64,000 bases of DNA from Lentilactobacillus laojiaonis (GTDB taxonomy: Bacteria; Bacillota; Bacilli; Lactobacillales; Lactobacillaceae), in NCBI RefSeq assembly GCF_020616595.1, contig NZ_CP085278.1:1054001-1118000 (forward strand). The letters are read 5' to 3'. A program made the translations under genes and the position numbers. A model generated the notes under the pieces. It was not told where the DNA came from. It did not search any database and saw only the letters and a list, made by a program, of their open reading frames with translations. Positions 1-8,418 of this stretch are shown here, piece after piece. How positions within the stretch are numbered: position 1 is the first letter of the stretch; each line of letters begins with the position of its first letter.

Positions 1-987
1 AAAGGCAAATCCGGCAATCCAATGCATAAATGCTGCTAAACCTAATGAAAATCCAGTAAAGATTGCGTGTAACACATATAGTGGCCAAGCCACAAACATA
101 AATGAGAATTCCAGCGGTTCGGTTACCCCGGTGAAAAATGAAGCTACCCCAGCAGCTAGCATTAAAGAGGCAGTTTCTTTCTTACGTTCTGGTAAAGCAT
201 TTTTATAAATAGCATAAGCTCCGGCTGGTAGTCCAAACATCATGATTGGGAAGAAACCAGCTTGATACATACCAGTAACTCCACGGATTCCATCACCAGA
301 CCAGAATTTACCAATATCATTAATTCCGGCTACGTTAAACCAAAATACGGAATTTAAAGCTTGGTGTAATCCAGTAGGAATTAATAAACGGTTAAATAAA
401 CCATAAAGTCCGGCACCTAATGCACCTAGACCAACCATGAATTTACCAAATGCTACCAAGGCATCATACATTGGTGGCCAAATTACCAATAATAATCCAG
501 AAATTATTAACATAGTAACTGAAGCTAAAATCGGAACTAGGCGTTTACCACTGAAAAATGATAAAGCCATTGGTAATTTGGTTTCGTGAAATTTATTGTA
601 TAGAGCAGCGGCGACTAACCCTGCCACAATCCCTATTAAAACATTGGATTTAATTGCTCCAAATGCCGGGTTAATTTTACCAACAGTCGTGTGGTAATAT
701 GTAGCAACTTGAACTGGATCTAATACAAACATTGGCACTAACATAGCAACCAATCCCGATAAAGCAGCAGCCCCGGATTTATCTACTGACATTCCTAAGG
801 CCAAACCAACTGCAAATAGCATTGGTAAGTTTGATAAGATCGCATTTGCCCCCGCTTGTAAAAATAAAGCAAACGCCCAAGTTGATGGTAACGCATGACC
901 GATTCCCATAAGTAATGCTGCAGCTGGTAAGGTAGCAACCGGCAACATTAGCGAACGGCCCATACGTTGTAAGTATGTTTTAATCAT
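1..987 (-). CDS. nagE: PTS sugar permease EIIC, GlcNAc/glucose family (3' end cut by window)
   Basis: The minus-strand frame is open from an ATG at 987 to the window edge, about 329 residues, so the gene is truncated by the window. The start is preceded by a strong GGAGG. The protein begins MIKTYLQRMGRSLMLPVA and contains the EIIC landmarks GLFNRLLIPTGLHQALN, QAGFFPIMMFGLPAGAYA and FFTGVTEPLEFSFMF, which match the NagP/NagE branch of the glucose superfamily. It would import and phosphorylate an amino sugar or glucose at the membrane together with EIIB and EIIA, which are either fused beyond the window or encoded elsewhere. A NagR-like operator upstream favours N-acetylglucosamine, but glucose remains possible. 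Confidence 0.85.
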   Translation of the reverse strand, partial: MIKTYLQRMGRSLMLPVATLPAAALLMGIGHALPSTWAFALFLQAGANAILSNLPMLFAVGLALGMSVDKSGAAALSGLVAMLVPMFVLDPVQVATYYHTTVGKINPAFGAIKSNVLIGIVAGLVAAALYNKFHETKLPMALSFFSGKRLVPILASVTMLIISGLLLVIWPPMYDALVAFGKFMVGLGALGAGLYGLFNRLLIPTGLHQALNSVFWFNVAGINDIGKFWSGDGIRGVTGMYQAGFFPIMMFGLPAGAYAIYKNALPERKKETASLMLAAGVASFFTGVTEPLEFSFMFVAWPLYVLHAIFTGFSLGLAAFMHWIAGFAF

Positions 988-1102
988 ATTGTATCCCTCC
1001 TAGTAATATACTCATATGTATTTAAATTAAATGATTTAACCAATACCAATGTAAAAATATTACCACAAACAATTGAACAATACCACAATTTATTATCATT
1101 TT

Positions 1103-1118
1103 TTAGGACTATACCAAT
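1103..1118 (-). promoter_or_regulatory. NagR/YvoA-like operator (dre) upstream of the PTS gene
   Basis: On the minus strand this reads ATTGGTATAGTCCTAA, about 13 of 16 positions of the GntR-family NagR site ATTGGTATAGACCAAT as I remember it. A second partial copy, ATTGGTATTGG, lies at 1040-1050, closer to the gene. Two ATTGGTAT cores in front of a GlcNAc-type permease suggest amino-sugar control. Confidence 0.5.
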
Positions 1119-1130
1119 TTTAAATATAAA

Positions 1131-1168
1131 AAATAGTGGGCAACCAAAATTTTGATTGCCCACTATTT
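1131..1168 (-). terminator. Rho-independent terminator after galE
   Basis: A 13-bp perfect stem (1131-1143 with 1156-1168) is followed on the minus strand by a T-rich run. It lies immediately after the galE stop codon. Confidence 0.85.
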
Positions 1169-2179
1169 TTATTCAATGGTTAGTTCATCATCAACGTATC
1201 CGTTAGGATGAGTTTGTTGCCATTGCCAAGCTGTTTGAATTATTTCTTCAATATCGTCATATTGGGGTTGCCATCCCAAAATATTTCTCGCCTTCTTAGA
1301 ATCCGCGATTAACACCGCCGGATCTCCAGCTCGGCGTTCAACGACTTCAGCTGGAATGGCTTTTCCAGTTACCTTACGAGCAGCCTTTAAAATTTCCATA
1401 TTAGAAAAACCAGTAGATGAACCTAAATTAAATACGGTACTAGCATGGTTCTCATTGAGATACTGAATTGCTAAAATATGAGCTTTAGCTAAATCTAATA
1501 CGTGTACATAATCACGAACGCACGTTCCGTCTTCAGTGGCGTAATCCCCACCAAAAATTTGTAATTTATCACGTTTTCCACTCGCTACTTGTAAAATTAT
1601 GGGTACTAAATGGGTTTCATTGCGATGATCTTCGCCAATGCTTCCGTCAACTTTGGCACCGGCAACATTAAAGTATCTTAAAGCTACAAATTTAATGCCA
1701 TAAGCTTCATCACACCATTTAATAATATTTTCCATTCCTAACTTACTTTGTCCATAGGGATTGGTAGGAATTTTAAGATCCGCTTCTTCAATTGGAACTC
1801 GCTTAGGTTCCCCATAAGTTGCAGCTGTACTTGAAAAGACCATTTTTAAGACTTGGTGTTGGTGCATAACTTCAAGTAAAGTAATCATTCCCCCAATATT
1901 ATTATCGAAATACTTCAATGGATCTAGCATTGATTCAGGAACAATCGAAAATGATGCAAAGTGTACGACCACTTCAATATCTTTTTCCTTATCAAATACG
2001 GAATTCATAAACGTTTTATCTCGAATATCACCTTGATAAAATTTTGCTTGCGGATTTACCGCTTGAATATGTCCCGTAGATAAATTATCCACTACGATTA
2101 CATCATTGGCTTGCTCAACCAATTGGTCCACGGTATGAGATCCAATATAGCCGGCACCACCTAATACTAAAATTGCCAT
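1169..2179 (-). CDS. galE: UDP-glucose 4-epimerase
   Basis: A 336-residue short-chain dehydrogenase-type epimerase, normal length for GalE. It interconverts UDP-glucose and UDP-galactose in the cytoplasm, supplying precursors for galactose use and for wall polysaccharides. The N-terminal NAD-binding motif GGAGYIGSH is at residues 7-15. The catalytic Ser/Tyr/Lys set is visible as [10 protein letters not shown] and YGQSK. A good GGAG precedes the ATG, and a terminator follows the stop. It is monocistronic, with no other Leloir genes next to it, so a role in exopolysaccharide precursor supply is as likely as galactose catabolism. Confidence 0.96.
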   Translation of the reverse strand: MAILVLGGAGYIGSHTVDQLVEQANDVIVVDNLSTGHIQAVNPQAKFYQGDIRDKTFMNSVFDKEKDIEVVVHFASFSIVPESMLDPLKYFDNNIGGMITLLEVMHQHQVLKMVFSSTAATYGEPKRVPIEEADLKIPTNPYGQSKLGMENIIKWCDEAYGIKFVALRYFNVAGAKVDGSIGEDHRNETHLVPIILQVASGKRDKLQIFGGDYATEDGTCVRDYVHVLDLAKAHILAIQYLNENHASTVFNLGSSTGFSNMEILKAARKVTGKAIPAEVVERRAGDPAVLIADSKKARNILGWQPQYDDIEEIIQTAWQWQQTHPNGYVDDELTIE

Positions 2180-2289
2180 TAATCTTCTCCTAATATGTAA
2201 AAATTATTAAGTTACTTTTTTTAATTATCTTCTCTAATAGGTATATCATATCATTAATGATGAAAAAATTATTATAAAGGAGTCAAATC

Positions 2290-2793
2290 TTGTCATTAAT
2301 TAATCAAGTACCATTCTTAACTTTTTCAATAATAATTTTAATTTTCGGAATTCATTTCTATAAACAAAAGCCAACCTTTTGGAATCACTTAGTTGCAATT
2401 ACCTTTGTAGTTTACTCAATTTGTGTTTTTCATTTAATTTTTACCGTCGCCAAATTTAGTTTTAGTACTAGTATTTATCAATATATTTCCATTGGTAAAG
2501 CTCATATTGTGGTTATTCCCTTTCAAAATTTTGATTTAGAATCCTTTTTAAACATTATTATGACGCTACCTTTAGGAATCTATCTCTACTTATTTACTAA
2601 ACGCCTTAACTTCATGAAAGTCTTTAGTTTTAGTTTATTGATTGGATTATTTAATGAGACTACTCAGTTTATCTTAGACCAACTCATTAATTTAAATCGG
2701 ACCGTTGACATCATGGATGTCATCAACAACTGCTTAGGCATTATTATTGGTTACTACCTCACCAAACTAATCAAAAAAGCCATCAATAATTGA
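2290..2793 (+). CDS. VanZ-like family membrane protein
   Basis: A 167-residue protein with four or five predicted membrane segments. The stretch VVIPFQNFD, then NIIMTLPLGIYLYL, and the later FNETTQFILDQL and DIMDVINNCLGIIIGYYL, follow the VanZ-like pattern (Pro-rich loop, Glu in a helix, D-x-x-D-V-x-x-N). The start is TTG at 2290, chosen because AAAGGAG sits seven bases upstream. VanZ homologues are linked to low-level glycopeptide tolerance in enterococci, but most family members have no known role. It is convergent with the oxidoreductase downstream and shares its terminator. Confidence 0.8.
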   Translation: MSLINQVPFLTFSIIILIFGIHFYKQKPTFWNHLVAITFVVYSICVFHLIFTVAKFSFSTSIYQYISIGKAHIVVIPFQNFDLESFLNIIMTLPLGIYLYLFTKRLNFMKVFSFSLLIGLFNETTQFILDQLINLNRTVDIMDVINNCLGIIIGYYLTKLIKKAINN

Positions 2794-2803
2794 TGGCTTT
2801 TTT
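2773..2803. terminator. Bidirectional terminator between VanZ-like gene and oxidoreductase
   Basis: A 14-bp perfect stem (2773-2786 / 2790-2803) has A and T runs on both sides and so can serve both convergent genes. Confidence 0.85.
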
Positions 2804-3807
2804 TAATTAATTTGAAATTCAACTTTTCCCTTAGGATGACCATTAGCAACTAGTTCAAGCGCTTGTTTGGCATCATTTAAACTAAAGATAGTAGGATCAA
2901 CCGCTGGCTGAATATTATTTTTTTCAATAATTTCAGTGATCTTTTGTAATTGTTCACCACTAGATTTAACAAATATAAATCGATAGTTAACCTGATGTTG
3001 CTTGGCTAATTTATCCAATTTATGACCTGCTAAACCAAAAATAAGTTTTTTATACCATGGTAATTGATTAGCTTTTGCAAATTGATAATTAGGCATTGCT
3101 TTTAAACTAAGTAAAGTTCCCCCGGGTTTAATAACAGATAATTCATGTTCAAATTCAGACATTCCTATCGCATCAATTACATAATCTACTGGAGATAATT
3201 CTTCCCAATAATTTTGAGTTTTATAATCTAAAAATTCATCAGCTCCGGCAGCTAAAGTTTGCTCTTTAGCTCGTGGACTACCAGATACAATTACATATAA
3301 GCCCATCGATTTAGCGATTGGAATCGCCATTTGACCAAAGCTTCCTGAACCTCCCGGAATAAATAAAGTTTGACCTGGTTGAGCATGCAAAATATCATTT
3401 AATCCTTGATAGGCGGTTAAACCAGTTAAAGCGGCTGCCGCAGCCATTTTAAAGTCTAAATTTTGAGGCATTTTAGCCACTGCTCGAGCATCTACTGCCA
3501 CATATTGAGCAAATGCTCCGATGTGGGGAATTGGTAATCGAGTATAAACTTTATCACCAACTTTAAAATTACTTACTTGAGCGCCTACTTCTTCAACTAC
3601 CCCTGATAGTTCATTACCTAGTGTTAGTGGCATCTTATAAGACTGCATTAATTTAACCTCGCCCTTAATATCCATAATATCTAGGGGATTTACAGCCGCT
3701 GAAACAACCTTAACTAAAATTTGATTATCTTCAATTTTAGGTTTAGCAATTTCATTTATTTGTGGATCAATATTTTGAGAATATTCCTTAATTTGAACAG
3801 CTTTCAT
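2803..3807 (-). CDS. NAD(P)H-dependent quinone/zinc-independent alcohol dehydrogenase family oxidoreductase
   Basis: A 334-residue medium-chain reductase. The N-terminal GroES-like domain has LGNELSGVVEEVG and GDKVYTRLP, and the Rossmann domain starts near residue 145 with FIPGGSGSFGQMAI. The catalytic zinc cysteines and structural-zinc cysteine cluster of classical alcohol dehydrogenases are absent, as in quinone oxidoreductases and enoyl reductases. It probably uses NADPH to reduce a quinone or reactive enone. It lies 11 bp downstream of a TetR-type gene on the same strand, so it is probably the regulated detoxification partner. The natural substrate cannot be read from the sequence. Confidence 0.87.
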   Translation of the reverse strand: MKAVQIKEYSQNIDPQINEIAKPKIEDNQILVKVVSAAVNPLDIMDIKGEVKLMQSYKMPLTLGNELSGVVEEVGAQVSNFKVGDKVYTRLPIPHIGAFAQYVAVDARAVAKMPQNLDFKMAAAAALTGLTAYQGLNDILHAQPGQTLFIPGGSGSFGQMAIPIAKSMGLYVIVSGSPRAKEQTLAAGADEFLDYKTQNYWEELSPVDYVIDAIGMSEFEHELSVIKPGGTLLSLKAMPNYQFAKANQLPWYKKLIFGLAGHKLDKLAKQHQVNYRFIFVKSSGEQLQKITEIIEKNNIQPAVDPTIFSLNDAKQALELVANGHPKGKVEFQIN

Positions 3808-3818
3808 AACTAATCTCC

Positions 3819-4394
3819 TTATTTTAACAATTTAATGGTTGCTTCAATTACTGATTGTAAAACTGTTTGGTCACTAGTAACTTTTACTAGCACTCTAAAT
3901 CCGATTAAGTTCACATTAATTAAATTCGCTAACTGTTCAATATCTTTATCCTTAGCTACTTCACCTGTAGCTTGTGCTTGAGCCAGCATTTTATAGATTT
4001 CAATTCGATTAGTTTCTGTAAATTGGGCCACCAACTGATTTACTTCTGAATCTCGGTCACCAAACTCAGTCGCACTATTTACAATTAAACATCCCCTAAT
4101 TTGGTAACTACTGATCTCACTTTTCAAATAATCAAATATACGGATTAAGCGTTGTTCAACGGAACCAGTTGCTGTCATCGTTAATAATTTTTGATTAACA
4201 ATTTCAATGTAACGCTTCAAAGCCTTAATAAATAAAGTGTGTTTATCTCCATAGTTTTTGTATAAATTCTGGCGATTAATTTGCATACGCTCAACTAATT
4301 GTTGCATGGAAGTATGTTCGTAACCTTGTTGCCAAAATAAATACATTGCTTCATCTAAAGCTGTTTGGGTGGGTACAGTTTGGATTCTAGACAT
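3819..4394 (-). CDS. TetR/AcrR family transcriptional regulator
   Basis: A 191-residue repressor. The N-terminal helix-turn-helix spans about residues 8-55 (ALDEAMYLFWQQGYEHTSMQ and RMQINRQNLYKNYGDKHTLF), followed by a helical ligand domain whose C-terminus resembles the common TetR C-terminal families. It is the first gene of a two-gene operon with the downstream oxidoreductase. A near-perfect palindrome lies directly in front of its ribosome-binding site, indicating autoregulation. The inducer is likely an electrophile or quinone processed by the partner enzyme; that is inference from the pairing. Confidence 0.92.
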   Translation of the reverse strand: MSRIQTVPTQTALDEAMYLFWQQGYEHTSMQQLVERMQINRQNLYKNYGDKHTLFIKALKRYIEIVNQKLLTMTATGSVEQRLIRIFDYLKSEISSYQIRGCLIVNSATEFGDRDSEVNQLVAQFTETNRIEIYKMLAQAQATGEVAKDKDIEQLANLINVNLIGFRVLVKVTSDQTVLQSVIEATIKLLK

Positions 4395-4405
4395 ATTTTA
4401 CTCCT

Positions 4406-4427
4406 TTTTAGAACGATCATTCTAAAA
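4406..4427. promoter_or_regulatory. TetR-type operator palindrome
   Basis: The arms TTTTAGAA and TTCTAAAA flank a GATC centre, giving a 22-bp palindrome with one mismatched pair. It abuts the AAAGGAG of the tetR-type gene, the expected place for an autoregulatory operator. Confidence 0.8.
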
Positions 4428-4463
4428 TCAGATTATAAAACTTTAATTGGGAATTGTAAACTA

Positions 4464-4494
4464 AAAAGACTACCGAAAAATTCGGTAGTCTTTT
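4464..4494 (-). terminator. Terminator after padR
   Basis: A 14-bp perfect stem with a three-base loop overlaps the padR stop codon. On the minus strand it ends in a short T run. Confidence 0.85.
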
Positions 4495-5038
4495 ATTTTA
4501 GTTGTAATCTGATTTGTTGGAGCCATTCATACAGACTAGTTTGTCTTGAAAGAGCTCGCTGTAAAATTAGGTAGTGACCGAAATTTTGCTCTTGATCAGC
4601 TTCAGTTTTAAACACCTGTGCTTGACGATCTTTAAGATGAACAATTTGTTCTTCTAATAACTTAATTCGTTGGTTAATCAACGGAATTAAGCGAGGATCA
4701 TTTTTGTTCTTAATAAAATAAAGTTTTAACGAAAATGGATCATTTAACAATGGCAAGTTATTGACCGGTTGAGCCAACCAATCATTTAAGATATCCAATC
4801 CAACCGAAGTTAATTGATACAGTTTTTCTTTATCGTTATCTGGTAATTGATTTACTTCTAGCCAACCATCATCTACCATGCGCTTCAATTCGGGATAGAT
4901 TTGACTATGTGAAGCTTTCCAAAATTCACCAATTTCGTCGTTAAATTCAGCATAAATTTGCGAACCAGTTAATTTACCAATGGAAGAAATATTAATTAGT
5001 CCCATTATTATATATGGTAAAGTACGTTGTTTAGGCAT
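4493..5038 (-). CDS. padR: PadR family regulator of phenolic acid decarboxylase
   Basis: A 181-residue PadR-type winged-helix repressor. The N-terminal half carries LPYIIMGLINISSIGKLTGSQIY and HSQIYPELKRMVDDGWLE, the standard PadR recognition region, followed by a long C-terminal helical dimerisation domain. The ATG at 5038 has a good AAAGGAG. It lies 63 bp downstream of padC on the same strand. In related lactic acid bacteria PadR represses padC and is released by p-coumaric or ferulic acid. The padC-padR order and the palindrome in front of padC fit that circuit. Confidence 0.93.
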   Translation of the reverse strand: MPKQRTLPYIIMGLINISSIGKLTGSQIYAEFNDEIGEFWKASHSQIYPELKRMVDDGWLEVNQLPDNDKEKLYQLTSVGLDILNDWLAQPVNNLPLLNDPFSLKLYFIKNKNDPRLIPLINQRIKLLEEQIVHLKDRQAQVFKTEADQEQNFGHYLILQRALSRQTSLYEWLQQIRLQLK

Positions 5039-5101
5039 GTTTGCTTACTCCTTTAATCATAACATCGTACTCAATTTTACCGCAAAATCATTTGAATTAC
5101 T

Positions 5102-5641
5102 TTATTTATTAATACGGTGATAATTTTCGTCAAAGTATTTACCGTTGCGGATATCGCTTGGCATATCAGGATATGGAGTTTCGCTAATTACATCTTCATT
5201 ATCTTGTCCCGCATCTCCCATATACGTAATCTTAGCAAATTCTGGAACGACTAGTTTGGGATAAGTTGCGTATTTTTCACGAGAAGTTTCCATTAAATCA
5301 ATATGTTCATTTTGATGAGTTACGGTTATTTCGGGATGTTCTTCAACCCACTTAGGGAAGAAAATCGTACCATGTAGTTTTTGTTCATTAGGTAGGAATA
5401 CTAAAGCAACATCAGTACCAGTAGGTTCAGTCCAGTCAATTTTATAAACCCCTTCAGTCAACATTACGATATTAGCTTCTTGGTCATTAACCCAACGACC
5501 TGCTACCATTCCACCATGGATACGATAGTCTACCGTGTGATCATTTTTAGCATACCATTCGTATTCCCAACCATTATCATATGTGTAAATAAAGTGGGTA
5601 CCTAAAAAGTCATCTAAAGTTTTAAATGTTTTTGTCATCAT
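5102..5641 (-). CDS. padC: Phenolic acid decarboxylase
   Basis: A 179-residue cofactor-free decarboxylase of normal length. It turns hydroxycinnamic acids such as p-coumaric, ferulic and caffeic acid into vinyl phenols, a detoxification reaction in plant-associated lactic acid bacteria. The family pattern is plain: [19 protein letters not shown] near residues 12-30, [13 protein letters not shown] at about 40, [14 protein letters not shown] and [10 protein letters not shown]. The conserved tyrosines and arginine of the barrel active site (YEWY, YRIHGG, GRWV) are kept. Two ATGs are adjacent; the first at 5641 is given, the second is one codon later and equally possible. Confidence 0.96.
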   Translation of the reverse strand: MMTKTFKTLDDFLGTHFIYTYDNGWEYEWYAKNDHTVDYRIHGGMVAGRWVNDQEANIVMLTEGVYKIDWTEPTGTDVALVFLPNEQKLHGTIFFPKWVEEHPEITVTHQNEHIDLMETSREKYATYPKLVVPEFAKITYMGDAGQDNEDVISETPYPDMPSDIRNGKYFDENYHRINK

Positions 5642-5659
5642 AAAATCTCCTTAAAAAAT

Positions 5660-5675
5660 ATATCGTTAACGACAA
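5660..5675. promoter_or_regulatory. Candidate PadR operator upstream of padC
   Basis: The palindrome TCGTTAACGA (5663-5672) sits inside ATAT-N8-ACAA, close to the ATGT-N8-ACAT pattern I recall for PadR boxes. It lies 19 bp before the padC start. Confidence 0.6.
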
Positions 5676-5786
5676 AAGTATTATATATCTATATCGACAC
5701 AAAATGCAAGTAGCTTTTTTTAAATTGACATCTAGTTTTAAAAACTATATCATTTAGTTATATTATTTATATGAGGTGGATTAGCA

Positions 5787-6416
5787 ATGAACAATCATGT
5801 TAGAGTATACGAGTTTTGGAATATAGTTACCCATTCAATAGCTTTATTAGTTAGCTTATTTGGCAGTTACTTTTTAATCAATAAGTCAGTTCAATTAGGA
5901 CTTTCTGGATATAATATTTTTGCACTTGCTGTTTATTGTATCTGCCTATTAATCCTTTACTTAAATTCCAGTCTCTATCATCTTTTAGTAAATTCTAGAG
6001 TTAGTCGTTTATTTCAAATTATGGACCATACTTCCATCTATTTATTAATTGCTGGAACTTATACACCGTATTGCTTAGTAATTTTGCACTCAAACTTAGG
6101 TAACCTAATGTTAATTTTCATTTGGATTCTAGCTATTTTTGGAATTATCAATCATCTAGTTAGTAAAGGAAAACACCAAAAATTAGAAACCACGATATAT
6201 GTTTTAATGGGCTGGTGTTGTCTATTAGCCGGTAAGCAATTATTTACTAATCTGACCGGACTTGGATTCTGGTTATTGGTTGCAGGCGGAATTACCTTTA
6301 CCTTAGGAGCGTTTATTTACAGTTTTCCAGCTAAACCAATCATGCACGTAATTTGGCATTTCTTAGTCATGTTGGGGACTTCCTTAATGTTTATTTCAAT
6401 TTACTACAATATATAA
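5787..6416 (+). CDS. Hemolysin III / PAQR family membrane protein
   Basis: A 209-residue protein with seven predicted membrane helices. The PAQR signatures are present: SSLYHLL near residue 62, MDHTSIYLLIAGTYTPY near 80-96, and the C-terminal HVIWHFLVMLG. The three histidines in these motifs are the proposed metal ligands of the hydrolase-like superfamily. In bacteria the role is unclear; homologues are called YqfA or Hly-III. A strong GAGGTGG precedes the ATG. It stands alone and ends in a terminator shared with ndt. Confidence 0.92.
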   Translation: MNNHVRVYEFWNIVTHSIALLVSLFGSYFLINKSVQLGLSGYNIFALAVYCICLLILYLNSSLYHLLVNSRVSRLFQIMDHTSIYLLIAGTYTPYCLVILHSNLGNLMLIFIWILAIFGIINHLVSKGKHQKLETTIYVLMGWCCLLAGKQLFTNLTGLGFWLLVAGGITFTLGAFIYSFPAKPIMHVIWHFLVMLGTSLMFISIYYNI

Positions 6417-6418
6417 AA

Positions 6419-6450
6419 AAAGCTTTACTACCAGTTGGTAGTAAAGCTTT
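6419..6450. terminator. Bidirectional terminator
   Basis: A 14-bp stem (6419-6432 / 6437-6450) with flanking A and T runs lies between the convergent hemolysin III gene and ndt. Confidence 0.85.
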
Positions 6451-6458
6451 TGTTTTAT

Positions 6459-6938
6459 TTAGAATAAAGCACCTTCGTACTCTTTTTTAGGCATATTTTT
6501 AAAATCAACCGTTGCCAAATCATTGATATCTCTAGTGTAATAACGAGCAGCGTTAGTTAACATCAAGTTAGCTAATTCATCGCCTTCTTGGTAAATCATG
6601 ATTGGTTTATTGGGATATAAAGCATGGAAATAACCAACTTCAAATGCAGTTCCATCATCCATACCATGACCATAAAAATCTAGGATGGCCACTACACAGT
6701 CAGCCTTAGAAAGTTCTTCAATATCAGAGTTATAAGTCATCGTACCCCATTCATGTTGTTTATCTAGTGCTTGGGTAAAATCAGCACTTGTATTTTCATC
6801 ACTATCCATAGGGACAAACACATCGGTAACTGTTGGATTACTGCGAAGTTTTTCAGCAACACGGTTGGCACGATCACGTTGGATATTTTGTTCATCAAAA
6901 AATGGACCTGCTAAATAAATATTCATTGTTTCTGACAT
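6459..6938 (-). CDS. ndt: Nucleoside 2-deoxyribosyltransferase
   Basis: A 159-residue enzyme typical of lactobacilli that swaps bases between 2'-deoxyribonucleosides, salvaging deoxyribose for DNA precursors. The N-terminal IYLAGPFF and the active-site region DGTAFEVGYFHAL, holding the nucleophilic glutamate, are intact. The nearby aspartate-rich loop DFYGHGMDDG matches the family. The start has AAAGGAG at good spacing. It is monocistronic, though a nucleoside hydrolase and a NupC transporter occur at 58-60 kb. Confidence 0.95.
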   Translation of the reverse strand: MSETMNIYLAGPFFDEQNIQRDRANRVAEKLRSNPTVTDVFVPMDSDENTSADFTQALDKQHEWGTMTYNSDIEELSKADCVVAILDFYGHGMDDGTAFEVGYFHALYPNKPIMIYQEGDELANLMLTNAARYYTRDINDLATVDFKNMPKKEYEGALF

Positions 6939-7024
6939 AATAAGAACTCCTTTATTATTTTATTGTTCTTAACTATTTTAGAAGAAAAAAATTTGTATAA
7001 CAAGATTGACATTTATAAATTAAT

Positions 7025-7054
7025 AAAGAATCGACTAACGATAGTCGATTCTTT
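7025..7054 (-). terminator. Terminator after the cyclophilin gene
   Basis: A 13-bp perfect stem (7025-7037 / 7042-7054) overlaps the stop codon of the peptidyl-prolyl isomerase gene. Confidence 0.85.
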
Positions 7055-7637
7055 ATTTAGTAATTTCAACTGATTCCATAATTACATCATCTTTAGGTTT
7101 ATCTTGAGCGTTACGGGCTACTTTGCTAATTTGTTCAACTACATCCATTCCATCAATTACTTGACCAAATACGGTGTGTCTAAAATCAAGCCAAGGAGTT
7201 CCACCATTTTTGTAAGCTTCAATGATTTCATCGGGGTAATTAGCGCCCTTTAATTGATCAATCATTTTGCTGGGAACATTTTGGTTAGTAACAATAAAGA
7301 ATTGACTACCATTAGTGTTGGGACCAGCATTAGCCATTGATAAAGCCCCATTTAAATTAAAGGCTTCTAAAGAAAATTCATCTTCAAATTCTCCACCAAA
7401 GCTACTTTGTCCACCTGCTCCAGTTCCAGTAGGATCGCCACCTTGAATCATAAAATCGGGAATTACTCGATGGAAAGTTACGCCATTATAGTAACCTGAT
7501 TCTGCCAAAGCAACAAAATTTTCAACAGTTTTAGGAGCTTGTTCAGGTAATAATTGAATTTCAATTTTACCATAATTAGTATTAATAGTTGCTTTCGGTC
7601 CGTTTACATTTGCTAAATCTAGTTGTGGATAAGTCAT
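7053..7637 (-). CDS. ppiA: Cyclophilin-type peptidyl-prolyl cis-trans isomerase
   Basis: A 194-residue cytoplasmic cyclophilin without a signal peptide. It catalyses proline isomerisation during protein folding. The core motifs [19 protein letters not shown] and NGSQFFIVT carry the catalytic Arg and the Phe/Gln residues, and [14 protein letters not shown] follows. An insertion of some twenty residues between SQFFIVT and the C-terminal core ([15 protein letters not shown] region) is common in lactobacillar forms. The gene stands alone with a good Shine-Dalgarno and its own terminator. Confidence 0.95.
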   Translation of the reverse strand: MTYPQLDLANVNGPKATINTNYGKIEIQLLPEQAPKTVENFVALAESGYYNGVTFHRVIPDFMIQGGDPTGTGAGGQSSFGGEFEDEFSLEAFNLNGALSMANAGPNTNGSQFFIVTNQNVPSKMIDQLKGANYPDEIIEAYKNGGTPWLDFRHTVFGQVIDGMDVVEQISKVARNAQDKPKDDVIMESVEITK

Positions 7638-7687
7638 AAATTTCTCCTTAGGTTTTAATTTATCTAAATATTATATCACGGGATATC

Positions 7688-7930
7688 TTAACTATTTCGC
7701 ATTTCTTGAGCGTCGTTTAAAAAAGCGGTAAAGCGTTGGTCAATTTCTTGTTGCTGTTTAATTTTTCCCGAAAAATTATTAGCCACAGAGGCGGTAATTT
7801 TCATATAAGCCATTAATATTTCACTGACATCCATATGATATTGTTTAGCTAATTCACTAGCAAATTCAAAGCGTTGATTAGTTTCAAATGATTCATACGG
7901 AGATTTATATTTTTGTTTATGTTTAGCCAT
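7688..7930 (-). CDS. Small hypothetical cytoplasmic protein
   Basis: An 80-residue, charged, probably helical protein that I do not recognise. It has no signal peptide or membrane segment. The N-terminus is basic (AKHKQKYKSPYESF) and the rest is amphipathic, with many Glu, Gln and Ala. GGAG lies nine bases before the ATG, and 50 bp separate its stop from the cyclophilin start, so the two may be cotranscribed. Reality as a gene is supported by the ribosome-binding site and the lack of a better frame. Confidence 0.65.
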   Translation of the reverse strand: MAKHKQKYKSPYESFETNQRFEFASELAKQYHMDVSEILMAYMKITASVANNFSGKIKQQQEIDQRFTAFLNDAQEMRNS

Positions 7931-8011
7931 TTACCTCACTCCTCAGACAATATTTAAATTATCATATACCGTTTACTTATAAAAAGAAAGTCTAAATAAT
8001 TAGCCAAAATA

Positions 8012-8040
8012 AAAAAGACCCCCATTAAGAGAGTCTTTTT
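8012..8040 (-). terminator. Terminator after the interrupted surface-protein gene
   Basis: On the minus strand an RNA stem with G-U pairs (GACTCTC / GGGGGTC) is followed by a T run. It sits after the downstream stop at 8044, not after the internal TGA, so the original gene ended there. Confidence 0.75.
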
Positions 8041-8043
8041 TAT

Positions 8044-8418
8044 TTAGATTTTAGCTTGGATTTGTATTTGGATTAATAATAATGCAGATTTAATGGCATT
8101 AATATCATTAGTGCTAAGATTACCACCAACCAAATCATTGATTGATTTTACTGCATCCAATAATTGGTTAATTGTCTTGAAGGATGTGCTAAACAATTGT
8201 TTAGTTTGTTCTTTACTTAGACCTAATTTTTCCAACAATTGAGCAATTGTAGTTCCACTATTAACTCCCAAATCTTTTAATTTAGCCAGCGTATTCGCAT
8301 CAATATTAAGTGAACTTAGTTTACTATTTTGATCTAAACCGGCTTGGCTTAATTCATGATTTAAAGTTGTAGTAGATGAACTACCGAACAATCCATTAAT
8401 AATGGATGAAACTCCACT
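8044..8418 (-). pseudogene. 3' part of the surface-protein gene, separated by an in-frame TGA
   Basis: These 124 sense codons continue in exactly the same frame as the gene at 8419-9909. The TGA at 8419-8421 is the only interruption. The residues after it (SGVSSIINGLFG) carry on the LSDILNGLGL-like pattern, then come SQAGLDQNSKLSSLNID, a helical stretch with LLEKLGLSKEQ, and the hydrophobic end ALLLIQIQIQAKI. A TTG at 8391 could start a separate 115-aa ORF, but no convincing ribosome-binding site precedes it. The best reading is the severed C-terminus of a 621-residue protein, or a read-through extension. Confidence 0.65.

Noticed and set aside
4365-4574. Plus-strand 69-residue ORF across the TetR operator
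   Set aside because: It covers a TetR-type start, its operator and a terminator, and has no ribosome-binding site.
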